From the NCBI GenBank assembly GCA_004553625.1, contig SFKX01000006.1, positions 1 through 64,000 of the forward strand: a DNA stretch of 64,000 bases, given 5' to 3'. Shown here piece by piece: positions 50,270 through 59,364 of this stretch. The notes beneath the pieces were generated by a model. It made no database searches. It was not told where the DNA came from and saw nothing but the letters and a program-made list of their open reading frames with translations. The DNA is from Clostridiales bacterium. Lineage in GTDB: Bacteria > Bacillota_A > Clostridia > Oscillospirales > Oscillospiraceae. Each line of letters opens with the position of its first letter. Within the stretch, counting starts at the first letter, position 1. The position numbers and the translations under genes were made by a program.

Positions 50270-51427
50270 ATGAAGAAGATGGTATCACTTGTCGTTGCGC
50301 TGGCAATGCTGCTTTTGCTGCTTTGCGCCTGCGGACAGACCGAGGAGCCGCAGAACAGCCCCGAGGTCCAGAATACCGGCGAGCCTGTTGCGGACGAGAG
50401 CGAGGGCTTCACCATCGGCTTTGCAAACGTGTTTGTGGGCAACACCTGGCGCGCGCAGTATGTGGCCGACGCGGAAGCTATGGCCGAGCAGCTCAAGGCC
50501 GAGGGCAGGCTCAAGGAGCTGATCATCACCGACGCCGATAACGACGTTTCCAAGCAGATCACCCAGATCAACAACATGATCGACGAGGGCGTTGACGCGA
50601 TCATGATAACCCCCGTTTCCGCGACTTCGCTCGGTACCGTCATTGAGCGCGCCCAGAGCGAGGGCATACTCGTAGTCATAGCCGGCGACCCTGCCGCCTA
50701 TGAGGGGACCTATTTTGTCGGCGGCGACAACGAGAGTTTCGCGCAGCTCAATATAGACTGGCTGGTCAATGAGCTGGGCGGAAAGGGCAACATAGTGCAG
50801 CTCACCGGCGTTGAGGGCAACTCTGCCGACAAGATCCGCGTTGAGATCTACGAGAGCGTGCTTGCCGAGTATCCTGAGATCAACGTTCTCGCTTCCGCCC
50901 CCGCCAACTGGAACGCCACCGAGGCCCAGTCCGTCATGGCCACCTTCCTTTCCACGTTTGACAACATCGACGGCGTGCTTCAGCAGGACGTGACGGCGCC
51001 CGGCGTGCTCATGGCATATGAAAATGCCGGCAAGACCCCGGGAATAATGACCGGAGACTCCACCTTCGGCTTCCTGCGTTCCTGGGCGGAGAGTGACACG
51101 CTCAATTGCGTCGCCTATGCCACTCACCCCGGCCAGATATGCGATGCTCTCAACGTTACCATGAGGCTCCTTGAGGGTTACGAGCTTGATGAATCCGTGC
51201 TCGTTCCCAATCCGCTCGACGAGAATCTTGTCAACACGATCCTGCTTGAGCCCCCCTACATCGTCACCAATGAAGCGCAGCCCGACGCGCCCTGGATGGC
51301 GAGGTTCAAGTATGCCAAGTCCATAAGCGTAGACGAGGCCGTTGCGCTCGGCGAGGGTATGTCCGATGCCGATACTCTTGACGGCTGGATGAGCCAGGAG
51401 CAGATCGATTCCTATTTTGTAAAGTGA
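50270..51427 (+). CDS. Sugar-type ABC transporter substrate-binding lipoprotein
   Basis: 385 residues. Lipoprotein signal with lipobox LLCAC (Cys at about 20), a low-complexity linker (EEPQNSPEVQNTGEPV), then a two-lobe periplasmic-binding domain of the RbsB type (about 45-385): TIGFANVFVGNTWRAQYVADAEAMAEQL, MIDEGVDAIMITPVSATSLG, GGDNESFAQLNIDWL. It captures the pathway substrate outside the membrane. First gene of the operon, and separated from the ATPase gene by a hairpin that likely boosts its relative expression. Confidence 0.92.
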   Translation: MKKMVSLVVALAMLLLLLCACGQTEEPQNSPEVQNTGEPVADESEGFTIGFANVFVGNTWRAQYVADAEAMAEQLKAEGRLKELIITDADNDVSKQITQINNMIDEGVDAIMITPVSATSLGTVIERAQSEGILVVIAGDPAAYEGTYFVGGDNESFAQLNIDWLVNELGGKGNIVQLTGVEGNSADKIRVEIYESVLAEYPEINVLASAPANWNATEAQSVMATFLSTFDNIDGVLQQDVTAPGVLMAYENAGKTPGIMTGDSTFGFLRSWAESDTLNCVAYATHPGQICDALNVTMRLLEGYELDESVLVPNPLDENLVNTILLEPPYIVTNEAQPDAPWMARFKYAKSISVDEAVALGEGMSDADTLDGWMSQEQIDSYFVK

Positions 51428-51451
51428 CCCGTTTTTGAGCCAGAATAGCGT

Positions 51452-51494
51452 GCTTGCCGCCCTGAACGGAGCCGGTTTTGGGCGGCAAGCGTTT
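51452..51494 (+). terminator. Intercistronic hairpin (partial terminator or mRNA stabiliser)
   Basis: GCTTGCCGCCC (51452-51462) and GGGCGGCAAGC (51480-51490) form a perfect 11-bp stem followed by GTTTTGG. It lies between the binding-protein and ATPase genes, where such hairpins commonly keep binding-protein mRNA in excess. Confidence 0.65.
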
Positions 51495-51507
51495 TGGAGG
51501 GAAAGAT

Positions 51508-53010
51508 ATGGCGAGACTTGAGTGCAAAGGGATCAACAAATCATACGGCGCGGTCGTAGCACTCAGAGATGTGTCCATCTCGATAGAGCGGGGAGAGGTT
51601 AGAGCGCTCTTCGGAGGAAATGGCTCGGGCAAAAGCACGCTCGCAAAAATAATCGGCGGCTTTGTTGGGACCAGTGGCGGCAAGATTTATTTGGACGGCA
51701 AAGAAACGACGTTTTCATCTCCGGCTTCCGCAAGGAAAAAACACGTTGTAATAACGGCTCAGGAATTGAGTTTGCTTTCAAACCTGTCTGTTGCTGAAAA
51801 CCTGACCATTTGCAACATGCCCACAAAAATGGGCGCGATAAACAGAAAAGAGCTCAGAGAATCGGCCTTGGCTGCACTTGACAGACTGGGGCTTGCAAAG
51901 CTGATAGATAAAAAGATCGAAGAGCTCTCCATAAACCACAAATACATGGTGGAGTTTGCAAAGGCTCTTGTACAGGAACCAGAAATACTCATTTTGGACG
52001 AGATAACGTCCGCGCTGTACCGTGAAGAGGTGGAAATAGTCAGGAACGTCGTGAGGGAACTGAGCTCCAAGGGCTGCAGCGTGATATTTGTTTCCCACAG
52101 GCTTCCGGAGCTGTATGCCATCTGCGATTCGGTGACGATTCTGAGGAACGGGAGCGTCATCGGAACTTATGACATATCCAAGATGGAAAAGAACGAGCTG
52201 CTGTCGCTGATGACAGGGCGGAATATAACGGAAGTTGAAATAGCCGAGGACGCCGACGGCTGTTATGAGAACAGAAAAGTTGCATTGAGTGTGTCGAACC
52301 TGAACTTGCTCGGGAGAGATTCAACGGTGAGCCTGGAGCTGCACGAAGGCGAGACTATAGGCGTCGCTGGTCTCCAGGGCAACGGTCAGTCGGAACTTGT
52401 GCGGATGCTGTTCGCCATGGACAGGCCGGTTTCACTCGAGCTGTATGGCAAGCCCTGCAAGCTGAAGTCACCGAGAGCTGCCGTCAAGAAAAAGATGGCC
52501 TTTATCTCCGGAGAGAGAGAGCTGGAGGGTACTTTTGCCAACAGAAGCATTATGGAGAACGTGAGCGCCATAACCGACCTCGTGCTTCATGCAGGGAAAA
52601 GCCGTGAGAGCAAGCTCGAGATCCTTAAAAAATATAACGTGGTCATGGACTCCCCGAAGCAGCTCATTCAAAATCTCAGCGGCGGCAACCAGCAAAAAGT
52701 TGTAATGGCCCGATGGACGTCCGCGGAACCGAAGATCATACTCGCGGACGACCCGACGAAGGGCATAGACGTCAACGCGCGCAGAGATGTCCACAATCTG
52801 CTGAAAGAACTGACCTACTCAGGCTCCGCCGTCATATTTGTATCCAGCGACGATGAGGAGCTTGTAGAGCTGACAAAGTCCGTACCCTTTTCCAAGGTGA
52901 TAGTAATGTATGACGGGCAGATCGTAGGCACTCTCAAGGGGAGCGACATTACAACGGAAAACATTGCGGCGTATGCAATGCCCAAAGAGGGAGGCGCAGA
53001 AAACAAATGA
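51508..53010 (+). CDS. Sugar-type ABC transporter ATPase, two nucleotide-binding domains
   Basis: 500 residues from ATG at 51508 with GGAGGG upstream. Two ABC domains as in RbsA. Domain 1 (1-240) has Walker A GGNGSGKST but a degenerate signature (LSINHKYMVEFAKAL) and DEITSAL. Domain 2 (about 255-495) has a degenerate Walker A (GLQGNGQSEL) with a perfect signature LSGGNQQKV and DDPTKGID. This complementary pattern is normal for the family. It drives import through the two permeases that follow. Confidence 0.93.
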   Translation: MARLECKGINKSYGAVVALRDVSISIERGEVRALFGGNGSGKSTLAKIIGGFVGTSGGKIYLDGKETTFSSPASARKKHVVITAQELSLLSNLSVAENLTICNMPTKMGAINRKELRESALAALDRLGLAKLIDKKIEELSINHKYMVEFAKALVQEPEILILDEITSALYREEVEIVRNVVRELSSKGCSVIFVSHRLPELYAICDSVTILRNGSVIGTYDISKMEKNELLSLMTGRNITEVEIAEDADGCYENRKVALSVSNLNLLGRDSTVSLELHEGETIGVAGLQGNGQSELVRMLFAMDRPVSLELYGKPCKLKSPRAAVKKKMAFISGERELEGTFANRSIMENVSAITDLVLHAGKSRESKLEILKKYNVVMDSPKQLIQNLSGGNQQKVVMARWTSAEPKIILADDPTKGIDVNARRDVHNLLKELTYSGSAVIFVSSDDEELVELTKSVPFSKVIVMYDGQIVGTLKGSDITTENIAAYAMPKEGGAENK

Positions 53011-53996
53011 AAAGTGTTTTGAAGCGCATCACCAGGTCCTCGGCCTTCCCGGCATTTGTGCTCATGGTTGCCGTATATGTGGCAAACACGTTTCTCGTCA
53101 AGGGCTTCACCGGAGGGGCGGCTTTGCTCAGCTTCATCAATTTGGCGGCTCCGCTCGTGTGCTTGACGATAGCGCTGTCGGTGGTCGTTATAGGCGGCGG
53201 CTTTGACGTTTCGCTTGGAGCCATCGTGTGCGTTGTGAACGTGACCTACGTTACGTTTGTGGATAAGGGCGTGCCGGTGTTTACGGCCGCGCTTGCGGGG
53301 ATAGGACTGGCCATGGCCGTGGGTCTGCTGAACGGAGTCATGGTGGGCTTTTTCCGCCTCAATCCTCTGCTGACGACCTTCGCGACAACTTCCGTTGCAA
53401 GCGGCTTGGCGCTGTGCATCATGCCGACGCCCAGCGGAGTGGGAAATGCGGATTTCATACGTTTTTACAGCAGCGGGAACATCCTCGGTATCCCGACTTC
53501 CGTCTGGTTCATACTTGTGCCGCTGATAATCTGGTTCGTGATACGTATGACGCCCTTCGGGGTTTGGATATATGCCGTCGGCAAGGATGAAAAGAAAGCA
53601 TACTTTTCCGGCATCCCTTCAAACCTCGTACATTTCACGACATATTTGTATGCGGCATTCTGCACCGCGATAGGCGCGATCGCTCTTTCGGGCAACATAG
53701 GCGGAGGCAATCCAACGGTCGGACTCAGCCTTTCCATGAATGCCGTCGCGGCGGTCGTGATAGGCGGCGTTGCGCTGACGGGCGGAGAGGGAAATCCGAT
53801 CGGCGCGATGTTCGGCGCGATGTTCATGTATCTTATAACTTACACGGTGTACGGAGCCAAGATAAACGCATATTACCAGGGCCTGTCGACCGCGATCATA
53901 ATGCTTGCAGGCGTACTTCTCATGTCTCTCATAAAGAAGTACAAGCCCGTCATACGGCTGCCGCTCAGGAAAGCAGGTGATAAGCATGAAGAATAG
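53007..53996 (+). CDS. Sugar-type ABC transporter permease, first
   Basis: 329 residues with eight to ten membrane helices, BPD_transp_2 type (RbsC). Typical GGGFDVSLGAIVCVVNVTYV, NGVMVGFFRLNPLLTTFAT and GGVALTGGEGNPIGAMFGAM segments. It starts in the ATPase stop (ATGA). It forms the channel with the second permease. Confidence 0.92.
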   Translation: MKSVLKRITRSSAFPAFVLMVAVYVANTFLVKGFTGGAALLSFINLAAPLVCLTIALSVVVIGGGFDVSLGAIVCVVNVTYVTFVDKGVPVFTAALAGIGLAMAVGLLNGVMVGFFRLNPLLTTFATTSVASGLALCIMPTPSGVGNADFIRFYSSGNILGIPTSVWFILVPLIIWFVIRMTPFGVWIYAVGKDEKKAYFSGIPSNLVHFTTYLYAAFCTAIGAIALSGNIGGGNPTVGLSLSMNAVAAVVIGGVALTGGEGNPIGAMFGAMFMYLITYTVYGAKINAYYQGLSTAIIMLAGVLLMSLIKKYKPVIRLPLRKAGDKHEE

Positions 53997-54984
53997 CGAG
54001 AGACTGCCGCAGCCGGTCAAGAAATTCGGCAGCTGGATATCTCCAAAGAACAACGTCTATGTTGTCCCGCTGATAATCGTCGTTGTCATGTTTGGGATAG
54101 GCGAGATCATACGGAGCGGTTTTGCCGCCAGCAACAACATCGGCAGTATACTGACTCTTTCCTGCATCCTGGCCATAGTGACATATGCGCAAAGCACAGT
54201 TGTGCTTTCCGGCAACGGTGGCCTGGATCTGACTGTGGGACCGGTCATCACTATGGCTGCTCTCATAGGCTCGAGCGTGTGCATGTCGTCTGCCTCGAAC
54301 ATCCCGCTTGGCATAGCTGCGGTCCTCCTCATAGGCGCCGTTGTTGGAGTTATAAACTCGTCCGGCATACTGTTCGCGGGCATACCACCGCTTATAATGA
54401 CGCTGTTTATGGCATCCGTAGTGGACGGATTCACGCTCGCCTACACTCAGGGCCAGACTGTACCCAGTATGCCGAAAGTCATGCTGATGATAGGACGCCC
54501 GATATTCGAGGGAGCGGTGCTCAGGTGGCTGCTTATCCTTACGATCGTGCTGACGGTCGTGATCGAGCTGATCATCAGGAAGAGCAAGACGGGAAAATCG
54601 CTGTACCTGGTAGGCAGCAACCGCCGCGCGGCCCGTCTGTCCGGCCTGAACGTAAACAAAGAGGTCATGTTTGCATACATCTTTTCGGGCATGCTCTCCG
54701 CCATTGCAGGCTTCCTGCTGGTGTCGTACAGCGGAAGCGGTATGCTGCACATGGGCGATTCCTACACCATGACCTCGATAGCCGCCACGGTCATAGGAGG
54801 TACGAAAATGACCGGCGGCGAAGGCAAGATCTCCGGTGGTTTCCTGGGCGCAGTAATTTTCACGCTGCTCAATAACCTTCTTGTCGCGCTCGGCATGGCT
54901 GCGGGCGTCAGGACCATGGTCGAGGGCTTGATCCTCCTGCTGATCCTGCTTATCTATACCCGCGGGGACAAACTTAGGCAGTAA
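53986..54984 (+). CDS. Sugar-type ABC transporter permease, second
   Basis: 332 residues from ATG at 53986, with AGGTGAT upstream; it overlaps the first permease by 11 bases. BPD_transp_2 features: GNGGLDLTVGPVITMAALIGSS, GIPPLIMTLFMASVVDGF, GGTKMTGGEGKISGGFLGA. The two permeases are clearly different, so the channel is a heterodimer, as in Lsr- and nucleoside-type importers rather than the homodimeric ribose system. Confidence 0.92.
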   Translation: MKNSERLPQPVKKFGSWISPKNNVYVVPLIIVVVMFGIGEIIRSGFAASNNIGSILTLSCILAIVTYAQSTVVLSGNGGLDLTVGPVITMAALIGSSVCMSSASNIPLGIAAVLLIGAVVGVINSSGILFAGIPPLIMTLFMASVVDGFTLAYTQGQTVPSMPKVMLMIGRPIFEGAVLRWLLILTIVLTVVIELIIRKSKTGKSLYLVGSNRRAARLSGLNVNKEVMFAYIFSGMLSAIAGFLLVSYSGSGMLHMGDSYTMTSIAATVIGGTKMTGGEGKISGGFLGAVIFTLLNNLLVALGMAAGVRTMVEGLILLLILLIYTRGDKLRQ

Positions 54985-55001
54985 GATGCCGGAGGTGAAA
55001 A

Positions 55002-55853
55002 ATGCAGTATCCACTGATTTATGAGCACAACTCCGTGCGTGTTTTCAAGATAAACGACTCCGTCTACTATCGCGAGGGCAACCTGGACGAGCGCAGGCAG
55101 TGCAACGGCGGCTTTGTTGTGCTCAAGGACTGTACCGTAGCCATAGACGTACCCAGCGAGGACGGCGCACGAGAGATGCTGGACGAGAGCGAAAAGTTGT
55201 TTGGTCTCCCGATAAAGCACGCGTTTATCACCCATGCCCACCCGGACCACGACCTCGGACTACCGGTGTTTGCGGAAAAGGGAGGGATAACCGTATATGG
55301 AGCCGCTGCTGCGCCTCAGGAGTGGGCGGCCCGCGGCGTGACTTTCCCGGGAAACTTTATCGGGATAAGCGGGCGCGAGAGAGTTTCCATAGAGGGAATG
55401 GATTTTGAGCTGGAAAAGCTGCCCGTGACGGCGCACTCGCCCTGGGACATGCTGGTGTATATGCCGGCCTTCGATCTGATGTTCACAGGCGACCTGGTCG
55501 TGAATGAGCCGATACTTTACCTTGAGCACTGCGACATCCAAAACTGGGTCAAGGTGTTGGGCGAACTGGCTGGACGAAACATCACGCTGCTTGCCAGAGG
55601 CCACGGCGGCTGCGCCCCAAGCTCGTACCTTGCGGACGAAATACGATACCTGAAAGCTCTGAACAACGTCAACGTTTATATGCGCGCGCACATGAAAGTT
55701 GCCGAGCCGGACGTGAATGACGAGTTCATGGGAGAGGTCCTGAACAGACTCTGCGCTGCGGGCAATGCGGACGCCAGGTATATTGCGGACGTGTCAGGTC
55801 CGGCGGCTTATTATCAGATGACGCAGTTTTACAGATACGGCGTCAAAAACTGA
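55002..55853 (+). CDS. Metallo-beta-lactamase-fold hydrolase
   Basis: 283 residues. Metal ligands in THAHPDHDLGL, later His in VTAHSPWDML, Asp in FTGDLV and His in LARGHGG form a dinuclear site. No signal peptide, so cytoplasmic. Lactonase, thioesterase or phosphodiester activity is possible; the substrate is not predictable. Being fifth in the operon, directly after the importer, it likely handles the imported compound or a toxic intermediate. AGGTG precedes its ATG. Confidence 0.85.
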   Translation: MQYPLIYEHNSVRVFKINDSVYYREGNLDERRQCNGGFVVLKDCTVAIDVPSEDGAREMLDESEKLFGLPIKHAFITHAHPDHDLGLPVFAEKGGITVYGAAAAPQEWAARGVTFPGNFIGISGRERVSIEGMDFELEKLPVTAHSPWDMLVYMPAFDLMFTGDLVVNEPILYLEHCDIQNWVKVLGELAGRNITLLARGHGGCAPSSYLADEIRYLKALNNVNVYMRAHMKVAEPDVNDEFMGEVLNRLCAAGNADARYIADVSGPAAYYQMTQFYRYGVKN

Positions 55854-55887
55854 GCTGAGCGTATTCTCAAAGAAGGGTAGAAAAACT

Positions 55888-56832
55888 ATGAACATTGGTG
55901 GTACACATGCGATCGGCGGCAAATTTGAGGTAGAAGCGCTAAGCGTCGTTGTATCTCAGTTCGCGGCTATCGATGCTCAAAACATTGAGGACGTCAACAA
56001 AAACACAGATAGGGTAATAGCGGACATGGAGAGAGCGGCATATGCTTTCCCGGGCTATGACCTGTTTGTCGCTCAGGAGTGCTGCTTCCAAGGTTTCAGC
56101 CGCGTGATAAAGCAGGCCGTGATCGACATAGACGGACCGCAAATACGCAGGGTCCAGGAAAAATGCGCCGAGCTTGGAGTCTGGGCTGTCATCAACCCCT
56201 TCCTGAATGAAGTGGATGGGAAGCCCATATGCAACACGGTACTTATGATAAACTCGAGCGGCGAGATAGTACACAAATACGTCAAGATGAACCTGTGGAT
56301 ACCGGGCGAAACCGCGTACCCAGGCTGGACGGTGCCTGTTACGGAAGGACCCAAGGGTTCCCGCATCGCGACGATCGACTGCGCGGACGGGGACTACCCG
56401 GAGATATGGCGCGAGGCCGCATATAACGGAGCAAACGTAATAATCCGCGTGGCGCACTACCCCGCGCCCTGGGACCAGGCGTGGAAGCTCACGAACCGCG
56501 CAGCGGCCTATTTCAATCAGAGCTATGTGGTTGGCTGCAATTCCGTAGGAAGCGATTGCTTCTTCAGCTATTTTGGCAACAGCATGGTTGTGAATCCGGA
56601 CGGAAACATAATAACCGAGGCGCCTCTCGGCCAGGAGTGGCTGTTCAAAGCAGACCTTTATCCGCAGATAATTGACAAGCTGCGTGAAAAGGGCAGCACA
56701 AACAATTTCCTGTATTCCTTCAATCACCGGGGCGCATCCAATCCGGAACTTGGAGGATTTGGCGATACTGTTTGCAGATACAGGGCATATTCCCCCGAAA
56801 GTTGGGGAGAAAGGAAGGCCGAAGATGCCTAA
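55888..56832 (+). CDS. Carbon-nitrogen hydrolase, aliphatic amidase/formamidase-like
   Basis: 314 residues, nitrilase superfamily, closest by eye to AmiE/AmiF. The catalytic triad is present: Glu in FVAQECCF, Lys in KYVKMNLWIPGE, Cys in TIDCADGDYPEIWRE. Landmarks PVTEGPKGSRIA and NMVVNPDG-like NSMVVNPDGNI agree. It releases ammonia from an amide. The usual IC-H-DG sequence is changed to DC-A-DG, suggesting altered specificity. It lies in the sugar operon, hinting that the substrate contains an amide group. Confidence 0.87.
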   Translation: MNIGGTHAIGGKFEVEALSVVVSQFAAIDAQNIEDVNKNTDRVIADMERAAYAFPGYDLFVAQECCFQGFSRVIKQAVIDIDGPQIRRVQEKCAELGVWAVINPFLNEVDGKPICNTVLMINSSGEIVHKYVKMNLWIPGETAYPGWTVPVTEGPKGSRIATIDCADGDYPEIWREAAYNGANVIIRVAHYPAPWDQAWKLTNRAAAYFNQSYVVGCNSVGSDCFFSYFGNSMVVNPDGNIITEAPLGQEWLFKADLYPQIIDKLREKGSTNNFLYSFNHRGASNPELGGFGDTVCRYRAYSPESWGERKAEDA

Positions 56833-57064
56833 CGAGGGCTATGTTCCTTTTGGACACTATTTGGTGAAAGCCATTGACGGCGTGTCGTTTCCGACGACGA
56901 AAGCCGAACTTATAAAATACGCGGGAGACAGGAACCTTGCGGTAAAGCCCGGCGAGGAATTCGCCCTGGCCGAACTGTTTTCCATGCTGGAACCTGAATC
57001 CTATAAGTGCGCGACCGCCCTCTATTGCGCCATGGCGGCGGCCATGGAAAAGCGGGGACTGTGA
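56825..57064 (+). CDS. Small protein of unknown function, faintly DUF2795-like
   Basis: 79 residues from ATG at 56825, overlapping the amidase stop by eight bases; AAGGAAGG precedes it. The segment VSFPTTKAELIKYAGDR resembles the start of DUF2795 (a short helical domain), and the remainder (EFALAELFSMLEPESYKCATALYCAMAAAMEK) is helical. No catalytic motif is visible. Tight coupling to the amidase suggests a subunit or regulator. Resemblance is weak; treat as unknown. Confidence 0.65.
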   Translation: MPNEGYVPFGHYLVKAIDGVSFPTTKAELIKYAGDRNLAVKPGEEFALAELFSMLEPESYKCATALYCAMAAAMEKRGL

Positions 57065-57079
57065 ATCCGAGGTGAGATA

Positions 57080-57766
57080 ATGCCGTATCAACTGGCAGTG
57101 CTCGACTTTGACGGGGTTATACTCAACAGCGAACCCTATCATTTTTACATCCGGGAATCGCTGCTGGCGGCATACTGCGCCGGAGCGCAGTATGACCCTG
57201 TGGACTGCGTAGGCAAGTCCGTACCCGAATTCTATGCGGAGATGCTCAGACGTTCCGGAGCCGACTCCGATATCCCTGAGCGCGCGAAGCTGCTTGCAGA
57301 TATGCATTTTGAGCGGGTTTTTGAGAGCATACGGGATAATCAGGTGGCCGCGAACCCCGGCGTCGCGGATTTCCTGCGACAAGTGAGGGAGGCGGGACTC
57401 AAAACTGCAGTCGCCTCTTCGTCCAGCGGGGCATACGTAGGCAAGTGCTTGGACTACCTCGGCCTTTGCACGGCTTTCGATTGGGTGTGCTGCGGAGAAA
57501 GCGTCAAAAAAGCAAAACCGGCTCCCGACGTTTATGAGCTGGCACTTTCGCTGGCGTCCTGCCTGCCGCGCGACGCATTTGCCGTGGAGGACAGCCGCTC
57601 GGGAGCTGCGGCAGCCGCCAAAGCCGGCATAATTTGCTTCGGCTACTCACAAAAAACAGATGCGGCGAATGTGCCGGGGACTTTTGCAACCGTCCACTCT
57701 TTTGGCGAGCTGCTCGGCATACTGCAGATTTGCAATACGGAGGCGGAACATGGGAAGAAACAATAG
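57080..57766 (+). CDS. HAD-superfamily phosphatase/phosphomutase, beta-PGM-like
   Basis: 228 residues. Motif I DFDGVILNSEP (nucleophile and acid/base Asp), motif II Ser in VASSSSG, motif III Lys in KKAKPAPDVY and motif IV EDSRSG are all intact. The cap domain between residues 15 and 85 is of the C1 type as in beta-phosphoglucomutase. The role in the operon may be dephosphorylation or phosphate migration on the sugar phosphate. It overlaps the kinase by 17 bases. Confidence 0.9.
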   Translation: MPYQLAVLDFDGVILNSEPYHFYIRESLLAAYCAGAQYDPVDCVGKSVPEFYAEMLRRSGADSDIPERAKLLADMHFERVFESIRDNQVAANPGVADFLRQVREAGLKTAVASSSSGAYVGKCLDYLGLCTAFDWVCCGESVKKAKPAPDVYELALSLASCLPRDAFAVEDSRSGAAAAAKAGIICFGYSQKTDAANVPGTFATVHSFGELLGILQICNTEAEHGKKQ

Positions 57767-58736
57767 CGCTCCGAGGATACTTGTGGCAGGCAGCCTGGTG
57801 ATGGACCTTATCGTGTCCACGGAAAGATTCCCCAATGCCGGCGAGACGGTGCTGGGCTTCGACTTCAGGACGGCGCCGGGAGGCAAGGGAGCAAATCAGG
57901 CTGCGCAGGCCGCATTGCTCGGCGCGAAGGTAGACATGGCAGGGTGCGTCGGCGCGGACGAAAACGGCGAACAGCTGATATCGTCTCTGCAAAAAGCGGG
58001 GGTGTCCACCAGCCTCATCAGACGCGAAGCCGGCAGCTTCACTTCCGTAGGCAATGTTCAGATCGAAACCGGCGAAGGCGGCCAGAGCCAGAACAGGATA
58101 GTAGTGGTCCCCGGAGCTAACCATCAGTGGAACAGTGACACGGTTGACCGGCTGTGCGGCCTGGTTTCGGAATACGACATGCTGCTGCTCCAGCTTGAGA
58201 TACCCATGTGGGTCAACGAGGAGCTGGCCTCGGCTGCGCGGTCGGCGGGCGTGCCGGTGCTCCTGAACCCGGCTCCGGCGGACAAATTATCACGCCGTCT
58301 GCTTGAGTGCCTTACCTTTATCGCACCTAACGAAAGTGAGGCTGCGCTCATCTCCGGACTGAACATAGAGAGAAGCTCCGGCGTTCTGGACCTCTCACAG
58401 GTCCAGGCCGCTGCGGAACGCATGATGGACATGGGCGCCGGTTCGGTGCTGGTGACGATGGGCGACCAGGGCGCGGCATATTTTGACGGAACCAGGAGCG
58501 TGATTGAGCCCTGCGTCAAGCTCCTGAAAGCCGTTGACCCCACGGCCGCGGGCGACTCCTTCATCGGCGCCTTTGCCGCGGCTATATGCAGGGGCGAGGG
58601 GATCAGGGAAGCTATGAGGTTTGCAAATGCGGCGGCGGCGATAACCGTGTCGCGCATGGGCGCGCAGCCCTCGCTGCCCTGCCTGAGCGAAACTAAGGAA
58701 CTCATGGAGCGTGTGGCTGGAGGACAAAATGACTGA
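57750..58736 (+). CDS. Ribokinase-family (PfkB) carbohydrate kinase
   Basis: 328 residues from ATG at 57750 behind ACGGAGG. Substrate-binding motif GGKGANQAAQAALLGAKV and the ATP/catalytic motif DPTAAGDSFIGAFAAAI (with catalytic Asp) are intact. The closest type is ribokinase, so a pentose or similar furanose is the likely substrate, after mutarotation by the FucU/RbsD protein. Deoxy or C-modified ribosides cannot be excluded. Confidence 0.92.
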   Translation: MGRNNSAPRILVAGSLVMDLIVSTERFPNAGETVLGFDFRTAPGGKGANQAAQAALLGAKVDMAGCVGADENGEQLISSLQKAGVSTSLIRREAGSFTSVGNVQIETGEGGQSQNRIVVVPGANHQWNSDTVDRLCGLVSEYDMLLLQLEIPMWVNEELASAARSAGVPVLLNPAPADKLSRRLLECLTFIAPNESEAALISGLNIERSSGVLDLSQVQAAAERMMDMGAGSVLVTMGDQGAAYFDGTRSVIEPCVKLLKAVDPTAAGDSFIGAFAAAICRGEGIREAMRFANAAAAITVSRMGAQPSLPCLSETKELMERVAGGQND

Positions 58737-59364
58737 GAAAAACGAGCTTAAAAACCTGGAGTTTTTCAAAGAGACCGCCGTTGAAAACGTTGCTAATTTT
58801 GCAGATAAGCTGACGTCTGAGTATTTTGACAGGGCGATATCCATAATCGACGAGGCAATGGCGGCGGGGAACAGGGTCCATGTGACCGGCATAGGCAAGC
58901 CCGGACACGTTGCAAGCTATGCTGCGTCGCTGCTCTCTTCCACCGGAACGCCGTCCACCTTCCTTCATGGGACGGAGGCGGTCCACGGCTCCTGCGGACA
59001 GCTGGTCGCGGGAGACGTTGTGATCTGCATTTCCAACAGCGGCGAGACGGAAGAGCTGAAATGCACAGTCGAAGCCATCAAGAATTACGGCTGCAAGGTC
59101 ATTGGCTTGAGCGGAGGCGAAGGTTCGTGGTTGGACAGAAACTCGGACGTGTGCCTTATAGCAAAAGTCAAAGAGGAGGGCGGTCCGCTGAATCGTGCGC
59201 CTATGTCGTCTGTGCTTGTAGAGTGCATGGCGATACAGGGCCTTGCCGTCATGCTTGAAACACAGTGCGGGCTGACGGTAAAGGACTACATAAAGCGCCA
59301 CCCGGGCGGTAAGCTGGGACAGCTGAGAAAAGACGAGACTGGAGATGAGCCGGCCAATGCTTAA
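58729..59364 (+). CDS. SIS-domain sugar phosphate isomerase, KpsF/GutQ-like without CBS domains
   Basis: 211 residues from ATG at 58729 with GGAGGAC upstream and an eight-base overlap with the kinase. SIS motifs VTGIGKPGHVASYAASLLSSTGTP, ISNSGETEE and the C-terminal HPGGKLGQL match arabinose-5-phosphate isomerases, but the two CBS domains of KdsD/GutQ are missing. It could isomerise the phosphorylated sugar from the kinase between aldose and ketose forms. 3-Hexulose-6-phosphate isomerase is the main alternative. Confidence 0.87.
   Translation: MTEKNELKNLEFFKETAVENVANFADKLTSEYFDRAISIIDEAMAAGNRVHVTGIGKPGHVASYAASLLSSTGTPSTFLHGTEAVHGSCGQLVAGDVVICISNSGETEELKCTVEAIKNYGCKVIGLSGGEGSWLDRNSDVCLIAKVKEEGGPLNRAPMSSVLVECMAIQGLAVMLETQCGLTVKDYIKRHPGGKLGQLRKDETGDEPANA

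Noticed and set aside
53986..54984. Duplicate of the first permease by recent duplication
   Set aside because: The two permeases share only family motifs; their sequences differ throughout, so they are a heterodimer pair rather than a recent copy.
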